A DNA stretch of 64,000 nucleotides from Candidatus Acidiferrales bacterium. Lineage in GTDB: Bacteria > Bacteroidota > Ignavibacteria > Kryptoniales > JAKASW01. The position numbers and the translations under genes are program-made. Of the stretch, positions 35,976 to 44,873 are shown piece after piece. A model generated the notes under the pieces. The model made no database searches. It saw nothing but the letters and a program-made list of their open reading frames with translations, and was not told the origin of the DNA. The stretch is from contig DATJAY010000030.1 in assembly GCA_035515795.1 (NCBI GenBank), positions 1-64,000 of the forward strand. The letters run 5' to 3'. Numbering within the stretch: position 1 is the stretch's first letter; every line of letters starts with the position of its first letter.

Positions 35976-36158
35976 ATGTCGAGCACAGAACAGAAGAAAA
36001 TGATCGAAGCGCTGAGGTACAAAACCTCAAAGATGCTGCCGAGGGATAAGTATGACTTTGACATGTTTGTAAAGCGGGATAAGGACGATGAAGAGCTTGA
36101 TGTGTTGTCCATGAGTCGGCTCAGGGAATTGTTCGAAAAATACTCGAGCAAAAAGTAA
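35976..36158 (+). CDS. 60-residue conserved-looking hypothetical protein
   Basis: A small highly charged protein (MSSTEQKKMIEALRYKTSKM, then LPRDKYDFDMFVKRDKDDEELD) ending LSRLRELF-like in VLSMSRLRELFEKYSSKK. GGAGG lies 5 bases before the ATG at 35976 and the start follows the nucleotidyltransferase stop by 1 bp, so it is almost surely translated. No domain is recognised. It lacks a signal or membrane segment, so it is probably cytosolic. The open frame extends upstream but then overlaps the preceding gene without a ribosome site. Confidence 0.75.
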   Translation: MSSTEQKKMIEALRYKTSKMLPRDKYDFDMFVKRDKDDEELDVLSMSRLRELFEKYSSKK

Positions 36159-36577
36159 TTCCACACGCGCCGCAAAACGGTGTTTTTCTTTTCCCTTGTG
36201 TTCCCAAGCAAGGCGTGGCATGGATGGATGTTCGATAGGGTATTCACCGGGCTTTACGACCTCTCTTTTTCAGCTTTCCGAAGGTAATTCGATTTTTCGT
36301 TTTCCAACGAGGACAATTCTTGATCTCTGCATACGGCGAAATTCGCTGAATTTAGATGGCTCATGTGATGCATGTCAATTTAAACCAAAAAAATGTTTGG
36401 GAAAATCAAAGAAACCAGTTATTATACTAATACAGAGTGAACCATTGGATAGAGAGTGTTGTTAAGTAGATAGATTCCACGGGAGAGGTACGGAGAGAGG
36501 TCTGGCATATATGTACCTCAATACATAAGAAAAGCTATGTTTTTCGAATAACAAGTCGAATTAATAATGGAGGATGG
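36159..36577. other. Intergenic region ahead of the lytic transglycosylase
   Basis: No convincing gene: the 89-codon frame at 36196-36465 has no ribosome site and an atypical Cys-rich, low-complexity translation. Near the 3' end a 7-bp stem (36485-36491 with 36513-36519, 21-base loop) is present, but no known riboswitch consensus is visible. The region probably holds the promoter of the downstream cluster. Confidence 0.4.
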
Positions 36578-37300
36578 ATGAAAAGGCCTCACATTCGTGG
36601 TCTGTTCATTAGAATAGTCATATTTGTGATTATAGGCGCAGCAATCGTCTTGACCGGTGAAATAGATGCTGCTCGCTACACATATGATAGTACTGTCGTT
36701 CCGGAATCGTCAATACCGAAACTTGATCGCAAGACGTACATTTTCCTCAGCGAGTACGGAAAGCAGCTCCAAAAAATATCTTATGAGTACGGAGTTGACT
36801 GGCGGCTTGCGCTGGCAGTTCTCAGGGCTGAATCAGGTTTCGATCCTGAGGCAACTTCATATAAGGGCGCATCTGGATTCATGCAGTTAATGCCGGTCAC
36901 AGGGCTTCAATTGGCTTCCTCGCATAACGTCGATGATCTCTCAGACCCGGTTGACAACATCCTGCTGGGAGTAATTCAACTCAGGGATATGCTGAGAAAC
37001 TACTCCGACTGCGATGGGGATGACAGGCTGGAACTTGCAGTTGCTGCTTACAACTGCGGACTGGGAAGAATTCAGGATGCACAATCGGTTGCAGAGTTCC
37101 TCGGTGACAAACCCACATTGTGGCTGTCCGTCAAGTCCGCACTTCCTCTTTTGTCGGTGAGATATTCTCCGCTGCATGAACATATTTGGCAAAATGGGAA
37201 ACCGTCCTTCGGGACTTTCGGGAGCTATGAGGAAACCCTGACCTATGTTGAAAATGTGATGCACTATTATAATATTTACCGAAACGTTTTGCATGAATGA
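36578..37300 (+). CDS. Lytic transglycosylase (SLT family)
   Basis: Periplasmic or membrane-anchored enzyme that cleaves the glycan strand of peptidoglycan. An N-terminal hydrophobic segment (IRIVIFVIIGAAIVLTG) anchors or exports it. The SLT domain contains the catalytic Glu in LAVLRAESGFDPEATS (E85), GASGFMQLMPVTG and VAAYNCGLGRI. The ATG at 36578 follows GGAGGATGG closely. It overlaps the following PAP2 gene by 4 bases (ATGA), which points to coupled expression in a possible envelope-remodelling operon. Confidence 0.93.
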   Translation: MKRPHIRGLFIRIVIFVIIGAAIVLTGEIDAARYTYDSTVVPESSIPKLDRKTYIFLSEYGKQLQKISYEYGVDWRLALAVLRAESGFDPEATSYKGASGFMQLMPVTGLQLASSHNVDDLSDPVDNILLGVIQLRDMLRNYSDCDGDDRLELAVAAYNCGLGRIQDAQSVAEFLGDKPTLWLSVKSALPLLSVRYSPLHEHIWQNGKPSFGTFGSYEETLTYVENVMHYYNIYRNVLHE

Positions 37301-38016
37301 GAAATAGATTTTGTTTGCCCACCCGTCATGCAATCTGTGTGACGGGTTTTTTTTGTCTCTTTTTCACGGCAACATCCTTCAATTCGATAGCCCAGCCCAA
37401 GTGGGACGTAGACGTCTTCAGAAGCATTAACAATTCACGCTCCAATTTTCAAGATGCGACCGTCGGTGCAAACGATTACTCCGTCTTGCCGATTGCAGTT
37501 GCAACGCCTCTCATTTTCGGTAGTGTCGGTCTAGCGGAAAAAGACGGTTATACTTTTGACACAGGTGTCATGGTTGGAGTGACCGAGGTGTCGGCATACG
37601 CGATTTATTACATTCTGAAGAATGTGGTCGTGAAAAGAGATCGCCCTTATGGAACGCTCTCCGATGTTCACACGATGCACCTCGACACTGCAGACAAATA
37701 TTCCATGCCATCGGGGCACACTACCGCCGCATTTGCGATTGCGACGGCGTTGACCTTTCGCTACCCGAAACCTTACGTTTATATTCCTGCGTATGCTTGG
37801 GCGGTGTTCGTCGGGTACGGGAGAATTTATATGGGTTTGCATTATCCGAGTGATGTTTTGGCCGGTGCAATTTTGGGAAGTGCATCTGCATTCGCAATTC
37901 ATCTCATCAGTCCGCAATTGACTAAGTGGCGCCAGAGAATCCTCGGTGACGATCTCGGTGTGCAGTTAACTGCTTCGCCGGTACCGACTCTCGTCAACTT
38001 GAAAGTCAGCTTCTAA
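37297..38016 (+). CDS. Exported PAP2-family phosphatase
   Basis: A 239-residue protein of the type 2 phosphatidic-acid phosphatase fold. The three PAP2 motifs are present: KRDRPYG, SMPSGHTTAAF, and GYGRIYMGLHYPSDVLAG, supplying the catalytic His and Asp residues. An N-terminal signal (ICVTGFFCLFFTATSFNSIAQ) and several hydrophobic helices place it at the periplasmic face of the membrane or beyond. A plausible role is dephosphorylation of undecaprenyl pyrophosphate or a lipid phosphate; context with a lytic transglycosylase fits cell-wall metabolism. The start codon overlaps the previous stop. Confidence 0.9.
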   Translation: MRNRFCLPTRHAICVTGFFCLFFTATSFNSIAQPKWDVDVFRSINNSRSNFQDATVGANDYSVLPIAVATPLIFGSVGLAEKDGYTFDTGVMVGVTEVSAYAIYYILKNVVVKRDRPYGTLSDVHTMHLDTADKYSMPSGHTTAAFAIATALTFRYPKPYVYIPAYAWAVFVGYGRIYMGLHYPSDVLAGAILGSASAFAIHLISPQLTKWRQRILGDDLGVQLTASPVPTLVNLKVSF

Positions 38017-38021
38017 GAGTT

Positions 38022-38987
38022 ATGCTATACTCCCGTGATGGCACGCTTCGAGCAATACCGCTCGGCATTAAAATCATGTTCGGTTACATTTTGATATGTC
38101 TTATTTGGGGAACGACTTGGCTTGCGATAAAATTTGCGATTTTTTCACTGCCGCCGTTCCTCAGCGCCGGAATCAGGTTCGCAATTGCCTCACTTCTGAT
38201 TTTTCTAATTTTGAAAATTCGAAAGTACAAGTTTCGCTTCAATTTCAGGCAGACGATTTTTCTAATGTTAGTGGGCCTCGGTTCGTTCAGCGTGCCTTAT
38301 GGCTTGGTTTACTGGGCAGAAGAAAGAATAACTTCAGGTTTAACCGCGACGACGTTTGCAGTGATGCCCTTTTTTGCGGCCATCCTGTCCAGGATTTTCC
38401 TAAAGACCGATGATCTTTCTTTTTGGAAGATCTTTGGGATCATCCTCGGATTTGCCGGTCTGTCCATAATATTTTGGGGAGACCTGAGGTTGGGTTCAAT
38501 TGAATCTGCGGAGGGGATTCTCGCGGTGGTTGTAAGCGCGTTTGCAAACGCTTCGGTGGCGGTCGGCGTGAAAAAGTTCGGCAGGGAAATAGACCCGCTG
38601 TTCATCAATTTGATACCCATGACGTTGGGAGCGGTTACGCTTTTGCTCACGAGCGTTTTTGTCGAGAACTGGCAGGATTTAAGATTCGATGCATCGACCG
38701 TCGCATCGATTTTTTATTTGGCAATATTCGGTTCGATAATTGCGTTCACCATTTATTTTTATCTGCTGAAGCACATCAGTGTTGTACTGCTATCGGTGAC
38801 GTCATTCATAACTCCTGTTCTCGCGTTAACCGCGGGCGCAATCGTCCTTGATGAAAAATTTCCACCGGGAATACTTCTTGGCGCTGCGTTGATTTTGTCA
38901 GGAGTACTCGTCTTAAACTTGATCGGTGAGGGAAGGCGTGGGCGTGAAGAAATTCGACGCGAGAGAAAAGAAGTGCCGACGGAATGA
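38022..38987 (+). CDS. EamA/DMT-family transporter
   Basis: A 321-residue inner-membrane protein with about 10 helices in two EamA repeats. The first repeat begins at about residue 20 (FGYILICLIWGTTWLAIKFAIF), the second near 155-165 (LAVVVSAFANASVAVGVKKFG). The closing part SFITPVLALTAGAIVLDEKF is typical of drug/metabolite exporters. The substrate is not predictable. The chosen ATG at 38022 has no clear ribosome site; 38076 would start directly at helix 1. Its last four bases (ATGA) overlap the M1 aminopeptidase start. Confidence 0.85.
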   Translation: MLYSRDGTLRAIPLGIKIMFGYILICLIWGTTWLAIKFAIFSLPPFLSAGIRFAIASLLIFLILKIRKYKFRFNFRQTIFLMLVGLGSFSVPYGLVYWAEERITSGLTATTFAVMPFFAAILSRIFLKTDDLSFWKIFGIILGFAGLSIIFWGDLRLGSIESAEGILAVVVSAFANASVAVGVKKFGREIDPLFINLIPMTLGAVTLLLTSVFVENWQDLRFDASTVASIFYLAIFGSIIAFTIYFYLLKHISVVLLSVTSFITPVLALTAGAIVLDEKFPPGILLGAALILSGVLVLNLIGEGRRGREEIRRERKEVPTE

Positions 38988-40954
38988 GATTGAGGGTTTC
39001 ACCGGGAATTTACCATGCCGTCTGCACCTTGTTATTGATTTTCTCCGGCGGCTTGAATTGTTTCGCCCAAAATAGACGGCCCGTTTACACAGCAAATTAC
39101 TCAAGCCATCACTCTTATGATATGATAGAATATAAGCTCTTCATGGACTGGTACGGTATTATCTCCGGTTCCTCCGATTCATATTTTGGGGTCATGCAGG
39201 TCACATTTCGCCCAGATCTTGTCACTCCGCTTAACAAAATGGACATTGACAATGATACCACTTATTTGCGTGTCGATTCCGTTGTTGCGAGTGGCAGAGC
39301 GCTTCAGCTCAATAGCGTCGGTTCCAAGTTGAACATAACATTGGATAAAAATTACAATGCAGGAGACACCGGAGTCGTTGAGCTGTACTACCACGTCGTG
39401 GAGCAATCCCCGAACTCACAGAAAGGTTTTTATTATTATTACGGCGGCGAACAACTTACCGCAAGTTACACTGTTCCGCACACACTTGCTTACACGATGA
39501 GCGAGCCGGCCGACGCGCATGACTGGATGCCGTGTTACGACGATCCATCTGACAAAGCGATGTGTGAAATATCCGTTCGTGTCCCGAGCGGTTACACCGC
39601 CGCATCAAACGGGACTCTTGTCGATGAAATCGACAACCATGATGGAAGCTTGACTTTCGATTGGAAGGAGAACTACCCTATCGCAACATATCTCATGTGT
39701 GTGACGGCGGCACGGTTTGCTGTGATCGAGAGAAGTTACACGAAAAGTGACGGCAGCACTATCCCAATTAGGTATTATGTTTATCCCGAAGATTCATCAG
39801 GCGCCCTTTCGAACTCTGATTGCAGCATCGACACAGTCGCTTCGATGATAAAATTCTACGAATCGCTTTACGGCGCATTTCCTTTCGACAAATACTGTAT
39901 GACCGGAATTGAGCCTTTCGGCTATGGCGGCATGGAGCATCAAACCATCACGACGCTGCTGCGCAAATACGAATTTAGACGCGACGTTGTAGCCCACGAG
40001 CTTGCTCATCAATGGTGGGGTGACATGGTCACGCTCGGGACATGGAACGATATTTGGCTGAATGAAAGCTTTGCCACATATTCGGAAGCAATGCAGCTGG
40101 AGCATCTAAGCCAGTCGAGTTTTGAGAACGAGATGCAGAACTATGAAAATGAATACTTCAACGAGTACAGCCAAATCCAGTATGCTATCTATGCGCCGCC
40201 GCCGGGTTATGTTTTCGGTCTTGCTGAATACTACAAAGGCGCATGGGTGCTCAACATGTTGAGGTACATTGTCGGCGATTCAACCTTCTTCGCAATTTTC
40301 AGGACCTATCGTTCCGATTTCCAATTCGGAAATGCGGTGACTTTGGACTTTGAGAATGTTGTCGGTGAGGATACTCACTCAGACATGAGCTGGTTTTTTG
40401 ATGAATGGATTTTCCAGCCCGGGTATCCTGTGTATTCGTACACTTACAGGAGAGAAGGAAGCTCGCTTGTATTTTATTTGAAGCAAGTGCAGACAAGTCC
40501 TCGAACCTTCAAAATGCCTGTTGAGTTTGCAGCTTATTTCCAGGGAGGGAAAACCATAGGAAGTTTTGTCGATTCCAGCATAACACAGACGTTCACTATT
40601 CCGCTACCGGTTCAACCTGATTCAGTCGTTTTTGACCCCGCTGACAAAATCATGAAGAGGGTTGTGCCATGGAGCGATACCACCTTGCCGTATTCATCAT
40701 TATTGTTGAGCAGTTTCCCAAATCCGTTCACGCTGGAAACGCAGCTCGGATACACAATGCCCGCTGGAACGAAAGTCAGCTTTGAAATCTATGACGTGGT
40801 CGGGAGGAAGGTAAGAAATATCGATAAAGGTTACCAGGAAGCGGGTACTTATACAGTCAACTTCAACGGAAGTGGTCTTGCGAGCGGAGTTTATTTTTGC
40901 AGAATGTCGACAGATCTCGGAAATCGAACGATAAAGCTTTTGTTAGAGAAATGA
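38984..40954 (+). CDS. Secreted M1-family aminopeptidase with T9SS sorting domain
   Basis: Zinc aminopeptidase of the gluzincin/M1 family, removing N-terminal residues from peptides. Zinc ligands are H338, H342 in VVAHELAHQWWGD and E361 in WLNESFAT. The substrate-binding motif is GYGGMEHQTITT, where the usual GAMEN is changed to GGMEH. A signal peptide (YHAVCTLLLIFSGGLNCFAQ) precedes the beta-sandwich domain, and the C-terminal sorting domain has SSFPNPFTLETQLGYTM and GVYFCRM. It is therefore exported, probably to the surface. It overlaps the EamA gene by 4 bases. Confidence 0.93.
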   Translation: MRLRVSPGIYHAVCTLLLIFSGGLNCFAQNRRPVYTANYSSHHSYDMIEYKLFMDWYGIISGSSDSYFGVMQVTFRPDLVTPLNKMDIDNDTTYLRVDSVVASGRALQLNSVGSKLNITLDKNYNAGDTGVVELYYHVVEQSPNSQKGFYYYYGGEQLTASYTVPHTLAYTMSEPADAHDWMPCYDDPSDKAMCEISVRVPSGYTAASNGTLVDEIDNHDGSLTFDWKENYPIATYLMCVTAARFAVIERSYTKSDGSTIPIRYYVYPEDSSGALSNSDCSIDTVASMIKFYESLYGAFPFDKYCMTGIEPFGYGGMEHQTITTLLRKYEFRRDVVAHELAHQWWGDMVTLGTWNDIWLNESFATYSEAMQLEHLSQSSFENEMQNYENEYFNEYSQIQYAIYAPPPGYVFGLAEYYKGAWVLNMLRYIVGDSTFFAIFRTYRSDFQFGNAVTLDFENVVGEDTHSDMSWFFDEWIFQPGYPVYSYTYRREGSSLVFYLKQVQTSPRTFKMPVEFAAYFQGGKTIGSFVDSSITQTFTIPLPVQPDSVVFDPADKIMKRVVPWSDTTLPYSSLLLSSFPNPFTLETQLGYTMPAGTKVSFEIYDVVGRKVRNIDKGYQEAGTYTVNFNGSGLASGVYFCRMSTDLGNRTIKLLLEK

Positions 40955-41204
40955 GGATGGAAGAACCAGGAATGGTAATTTTGCTTGCTGAGAGCTGGTG
41001 GAAGGAAGTCACATCCTCAAAATAATTGCCCGATTTACATTATTTGCGCATAAAGGTTTGTTTTTTCCTGCCGCGTCTTATAGTTTATGCACTTGTGTGA
41101 CTCAGTTGTTCAAGATTGTGAATGTGCGATCATCGCGAAGCGGGATCCTGACATACAAGATTTTTGGCGGGACGTGACTCAAGACGTACCATAAACGGGA
41201 TTAA

Positions 41205-43226
41205 ATGAAACAAGAATATATCGAAGTTCCTGAAGATTCAGGGAGCATCGATTTTAAAAAAGTCAAAGTTGTAGTCATAACAACCGTCATGCTGTCGTTC
41301 ATTTCGTACTGGCGTGCGGCGGCGGTGGTTGTATCAGATCTCGGCTCGAGTGCGTTTTACGCGCTCGGGATAGCGGAGAAGGCTGTCGGTCCATCTGCAC
41401 CATGGTTCATACTCTTCGTAATGCTGTTCTCTTACGGTATCCGTGCCGTCTATATCGAATCTTCGAGCATGTTCGTACGAGGCGGAGTCTACAGAGTTGT
41501 CCACGAAGCACTCGGTGCGACCGCGGCGAAATTTTCTGTCTCGGCACTGATATTTGATTACCTGATCACTGCTCCGATCAGCGCCGTGTCCGCCGGGCAA
41601 TACATTGCCGGATTGATAAACTCAATATTTTTTATGTCGGGCATCAAGGTTGCCCTGTCGCCGGCTTGGGCTTCAGTTATCACCGCGGTACTCATCGAAT
41701 TATATTTCTGGCGCAAGAACGTAATCGGCATTGAGGAATCGAGCGAAAAGGCGCTGAGGATCTTTCAGGTTACGCTTGCCCTGGCTATTCTATTATTGAT
41801 TTGGTCGGTCGCCACGATTGTAGTTAAGGGAGGAAAACTTCCGGCGTTCTCGATCAATCTGTCCGATGATTCGCTCGGATGGCTCAAACATTTTGGATGG
41901 TTGAAGACGATAGGTATTGTCGGAGTGTTGGTCGGAATGGGACATTCCATTCTGGCCGTGAGCGGAGAAGAGACGCTTGCACAAGTTTATCGAGAGATAG
42001 AAGCACCTAAGCTGAAGAACCTGCTCCGGACGGGACTCATTATTTTTATCTTCAGTTTCGTTTTTACAGGCGTCAATTCGCTCTTCGCGTCGATGCTGGT
42101 TCCGGAGAAGGAATTGATGGGCGTCTACAACGACAACGCCTTGAGCGGCCTCGCGATGCATCTGATGGGTCCTCAGACTATTCTTCTCGCTGTTCAGGCA
42201 TTCGTCGTAATTGTCGGATTCCTTATACTCGCCGGAGCAGTGAACACTGCTCTCATTGGTGCAAACAGTGTTTTGAACAGGGTGGCTGAAGATGGAGTTT
42301 TGCATGAATGGTTTAGGAAACCTCACCCGAGATTTGGAACGTCGTACAGAATAATAAACACTCTGGCGATCTTCCAATTGATTGTAATCGTACTGAGCCG
42401 GGGCGACGTTTTCCTGCTCGGCGAAGCATACGCGTTCGGAGTGGTATGGAGCTTTATAATGATAGCTTTCTCGATGATCGTCCTTCGTTACAGAGTAAAG
42501 ACTCCGCGAGAGTGGAGTGTTCCACCGAACGTGAAAATTTGGAACTATGAAATCCCGATTGGACTGGGGTTTGTGTTTATCATTTTGTTCTCGCTCGGTT
42601 TTGTTAATCTTTTCACGAAACCGTTCGCCACTGAAGGTGGGGTCGCGTTTACTATCTTTTTATATACGATTTTTGTTTTTTCGGAACGTGCGAACACAAA
42701 ATTGACAGCCGCAAGAGATTCGCAGCTGGAAAAGTTCAATGTCTATGCGCAAAATAGTCTTACTGCCAAAGCCGTCGGATGCAGACATCCGCAAAGGAAA
42801 TTGGTTGCAGTGCGTGCACCGTATCGACTCCAGCATTTGGAGAGATGTCTCGAAGAAAATGATCCGGACAGTGTCGATATAGTTGTCATGACGGCGAAGG
42901 TAATTCCCGGGCAGAGCACGACGGTTCAACAGACGATCGATCTGCCCGAACAAACTCTCTTCAGCGAGGTCATTAAGCTGGCAGAAAAAGAGGGAAAGAC
43001 GATCCTCCCGATTGTGGTACCGACGAATAATGCGGCGTATGCGGTCGCGCATACGGCAGTCGAGGTTGGCGCCGATGAAGTGTTTCTCGGCGCATCGGAG
43101 CGATACCCTGCGGAATATCAGATGCAGCAGTTCGCGTTATATTGGGGAATGGTTGAGGCTGATGAAAACCACCACGTTGCAATTCGAACGATCGGCCGTA
43201 CAAGTGATGTAAGGCTTGAGATCTAA
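41205..43226 (+). CDS. APC-family permease with C-terminal USP-like domain
   Basis: A 673-residue protein. Residues ~20-500 form a ~12-helix APC transporter (SSSMFVRGGVYRVVHEALG as the characteristic loop). From about 510 on a soluble region of ~160 residues begins (FNVYAQNSLTAKAVGCRHPQ). It continues with RKLVAVRAPYRLQHLERCLE, DIVVMTAKVIPG and TILPIVVPTNNAAYAVA, resembling the alpha/beta fold of universal stress proteins. Similar permease-USP fusions are known. The tail may gate transport in response to ATP or a nucleotide messenger. The substrate is unknown. It is preceded by a ~250-bp gene-free region that likely holds its promoter. Confidence 0.85.
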   Translation: MKQEYIEVPEDSGSIDFKKVKVVVITTVMLSFISYWRAAAVVVSDLGSSAFYALGIAEKAVGPSAPWFILFVMLFSYGIRAVYIESSSMFVRGGVYRVVHEALGATAAKFSVSALIFDYLITAPISAVSAGQYIAGLINSIFFMSGIKVALSPAWASVITAVLIELYFWRKNVIGIEESSEKALRIFQVTLALAILLLIWSVATIVVKGGKLPAFSINLSDDSLGWLKHFGWLKTIGIVGVLVGMGHSILAVSGEETLAQVYREIEAPKLKNLLRTGLIIFIFSFVFTGVNSLFASMLVPEKELMGVYNDNALSGLAMHLMGPQTILLAVQAFVVIVGFLILAGAVNTALIGANSVLNRVAEDGVLHEWFRKPHPRFGTSYRIINTLAIFQLIVIVLSRGDVFLLGEAYAFGVVWSFIMIAFSMIVLRYRVKTPREWSVPPNVKIWNYEIPIGLGFVFIILFSLGFVNLFTKPFATEGGVAFTIFLYTIFVFSERANTKLTAARDSQLEKFNVYAQNSLTAKAVGCRHPQRKLVAVRAPYRLQHLERCLEENDPDSVDIVVMTAKVIPGQSTTVQQTIDLPEQTLFSEVIKLAEKEGKTILPIVVPTNNAAYAVAHTAVEVGADEVFLGASERYPAEYQMQQFALYWGMVEADENHHVAIRTIGRTSDVRLEI

Positions 43227-43349
43227 TAGACCTGAAGCCACCAGGTGAGTAGCGAAAAACTCTAAACGCCGCGTTCTGGGTTATTAATCTTCCTCACTCA
43301 TTCCGAGTTGCCTGGTTTGCATTTGTCTGGTTGATTTGTGATATTTTAA

Positions 43350-43500
43350 ACGAAGGTCTCCTCCCGGGATTGGAGAGACGGGACGAACTAATCACTTATT
43401 AAGTTCATTGAAGATTGTGTTTCAGATCATAGCCTTATTCCGTTGTCGGAATGTTATATAAGGCGGATCTGGACGCATAGACTGAAACCATTTGTCGACA
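43350..43500 (+). ncRNA. Candidate structured RNA (possible 6S RNA) upstream of the folate cyclo-ligase
   Basis: The 332-bp region after the permease holds strong local structures. A stem-loop covers 43356-43379 (4 + 4 bp with one bulged C). A long composite hairpin follows: 43423-43428 with 43466-43471, 43432-43438 with 43458-43464, and an inner TCCG/CGGA stem. GTTTCAG at 43419-43425 can alternatively pair with CTGAAAC at 43482-43488. The next gene is 5-formyltetrahydrofolate cyclo-ligase, the gene that classically follows 6S RNA in proteobacteria. The full rod-with-bubble shape of 6S RNA could not be demonstrated, so this is a structured candidate, not a firm call. Ends and strand are estimates. 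Confidence 0.3.
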
Positions 43501-43558
43501 AAAAAAATTCGCCGATACATTACCGCGAGCCTGTGATTTCGATTAGGAGAAAAGTCAA

Positions 43559-44128
43559 TTGACCGAGAAAGAAAAAATTAGGAAAACTATTTTGCAGCTG
43601 CGCGAGGAGTTGTCCGAGGATGAGGCTCTTCAACGGAGCAAACTCGTTCTGACGCAGCTGGAGAATCTGCCGGAATATAGGAATGCCGGACTTGTTCATA
43701 CCTACGCTTCTTCCAAGCCGAATGAAGTCGATACAATCATGCTTATCGCACGGTCTTTTGCACGTGGAAAGAGGATAGCACTTCCCGTCATAGTGGACAA
43801 GAAAGAGCGGACGTTAGACTCGTCCGAGCTCATGAACATCGGTGATTTGACCGACGGCCCTTTCGGGATCAAAGAGCCGAAAGTCTTTTCCAGCATCGCA
43901 ATTGAAGAAGTGGATATGTTTGTTGTGCCGGTCGTCGCGGTCGATAGGACGGGCAACAGGATCGGATGGGGATTCGGATATTATGATGGGCTGCTGCGAG
44001 CGCAAAATAAACCCAAGGTAGCTCTCGCATATAAATTCCAAATTGTTGATTCGATTGAACCGACGGAAGAAGATGTCAAGGTTGACTATATCGTTACGGA
44101 AGACGAGATCATAAAAGTAAAAAAATAG
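43559..44128 (+). CDS. 5-formyltetrahydrofolate cyclo-ligase
   Basis: ATP-dependent enzyme that turns 5-formyl-THF into 5,10-methenyl-THF. Signatures include KIRKTILQLREELSEDEALQRSK at the N-terminus and the closing VVPVVAVDRTGNRIGWGFGYYDGLL. Then KVALAYKFQIVDSI follows; all are standard for the MTHFS/YgfA family. It begins with TTG at 43559, with AGGAG 9 bases upstream. The 189-residue length is typical. The preceding structured region is described separately. Confidence 0.94.
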   Translation: MTEKEKIRKTILQLREELSEDEALQRSKLVLTQLENLPEYRNAGLVHTYASSKPNEVDTIMLIARSFARGKRIALPVIVDKKERTLDSSELMNIGDLTDGPFGIKEPKVFSSIAIEEVDMFVVPVVAVDRTGNRIGWGFGYYDGLLRAQNKPKVALAYKFQIVDSIEPTEEDVKVDYIVTEDEIIKVKK

Positions 44129-44150
44129 AGTCTGTCTGAAATATTCCGCG

Positions 44151-44873
44151 ATGGATGAGCAACGATCCTCACATAGTCAAGGCGCGAGGAAGCTGTACAA
44201 ATCAAATTCCGATAGAATGATCGACGGGGTGTGTGCCGGTTTTGCCGAACACTTTGGGGTCGACCCGTCAGTTGTGCGACTCGCTCTTATTGCATTAACG
44301 ATTCTGAATTTTGCAGCGGGGATGATTTTCTATATTGTCTCTATGGTAATCATGCCGATTAAATCCTCAGCTTTGTCCGGTCCATCTGAGTATCAAAAAG
44401 AAACGTCAAGGAAGAAAAATTCTGAGGCGGCAGCTATAGTTGGAATAGTTATCGTCGTTATTGGAGTCATACTGCTGTTCCACTACGAAAGGATTTTCTC
44501 GACGATATTTGTCCCTCGGTTGGGGATATTGAGCCTGCATTCTGTCGGGAATTTATTGCTGCCGATCATTCTCATTTTGACGGGAAGCATATTTCTGATG
44601 GCGCGAAGAAACGAATCGCATCAGGAAACGCTTGAGAACGAAGGCTCTCAAGTGACTTCTCATGGCCAAAGCGCCTTTGATAACACAAATCGTCTTTTCC
44701 GGTCGTCCTATGATAAGAAAGTCGCCGGGGTATGCGGAGGAATAGCTGAATATCTAAAGATAGACTCGACATTAGTAAGGCTGGCATTTGTCTTGGCGGC
44801 GGTCGCCTCGTTCGGAATGGCTCTGATTCTTTATTTTGTCTGTGCTTTAGTTATTCCGATGGAGAAGATATGA
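44151..44873 (+). CDS. Membrane protein with PspC domains at both ends
   Basis: A 240-residue membrane protein. Residues ~15-68 form a PspC domain (KLYKSNSDRMIDGVCAGFAE; VDPSVVRLALIALTIL). A second PspC domain ends the protein (RLFRSSYDKKVAGVCGGIAE; IDSTLVRLAFVLAAVA). Between them lie two hydrophobic segments (AAIVGIVIVVIGVILLFHY; GNLLLPIILILTGSIFLMA). PspC links to phage-shock or envelope-stress signalling; a two-copy arrangement is unusual. It overlaps the next gene by 4 bases, which encodes another small membrane protein. Confidence 0.88.
   Translation: MDEQRSSHSQGARKLYKSNSDRMIDGVCAGFAEHFGVDPSVVRLALIALTILNFAAGMIFYIVSMVIMPIKSSALSGPSEYQKETSRKKNSEAAAIVGIVIVVIGVILLFHYERIFSTIFVPRLGILSLHSVGNLLLPIILILTGSIFLMARRNESHQETLENEGSQVTSHGQSAFDNTNRLFRSSYDKKVAGVCGGIAEYLKIDSTLVRLAFVLAAVASFGMALILYFVCALVIPMEKI

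Noticed and set aside
36196-36465. 89-codon plus-strand frame before the lytic transglycosylase
   Set aside because: No ribosome site, Cys-rich low-quality translation, no family likeness.
36485-36519. Possible riboswitch (c-di-AMP or other) in the leader of the lytic transglycosylase gene
   Set aside because: A 7-bp stem is present but none of the conserved riboswitch bases could be found.
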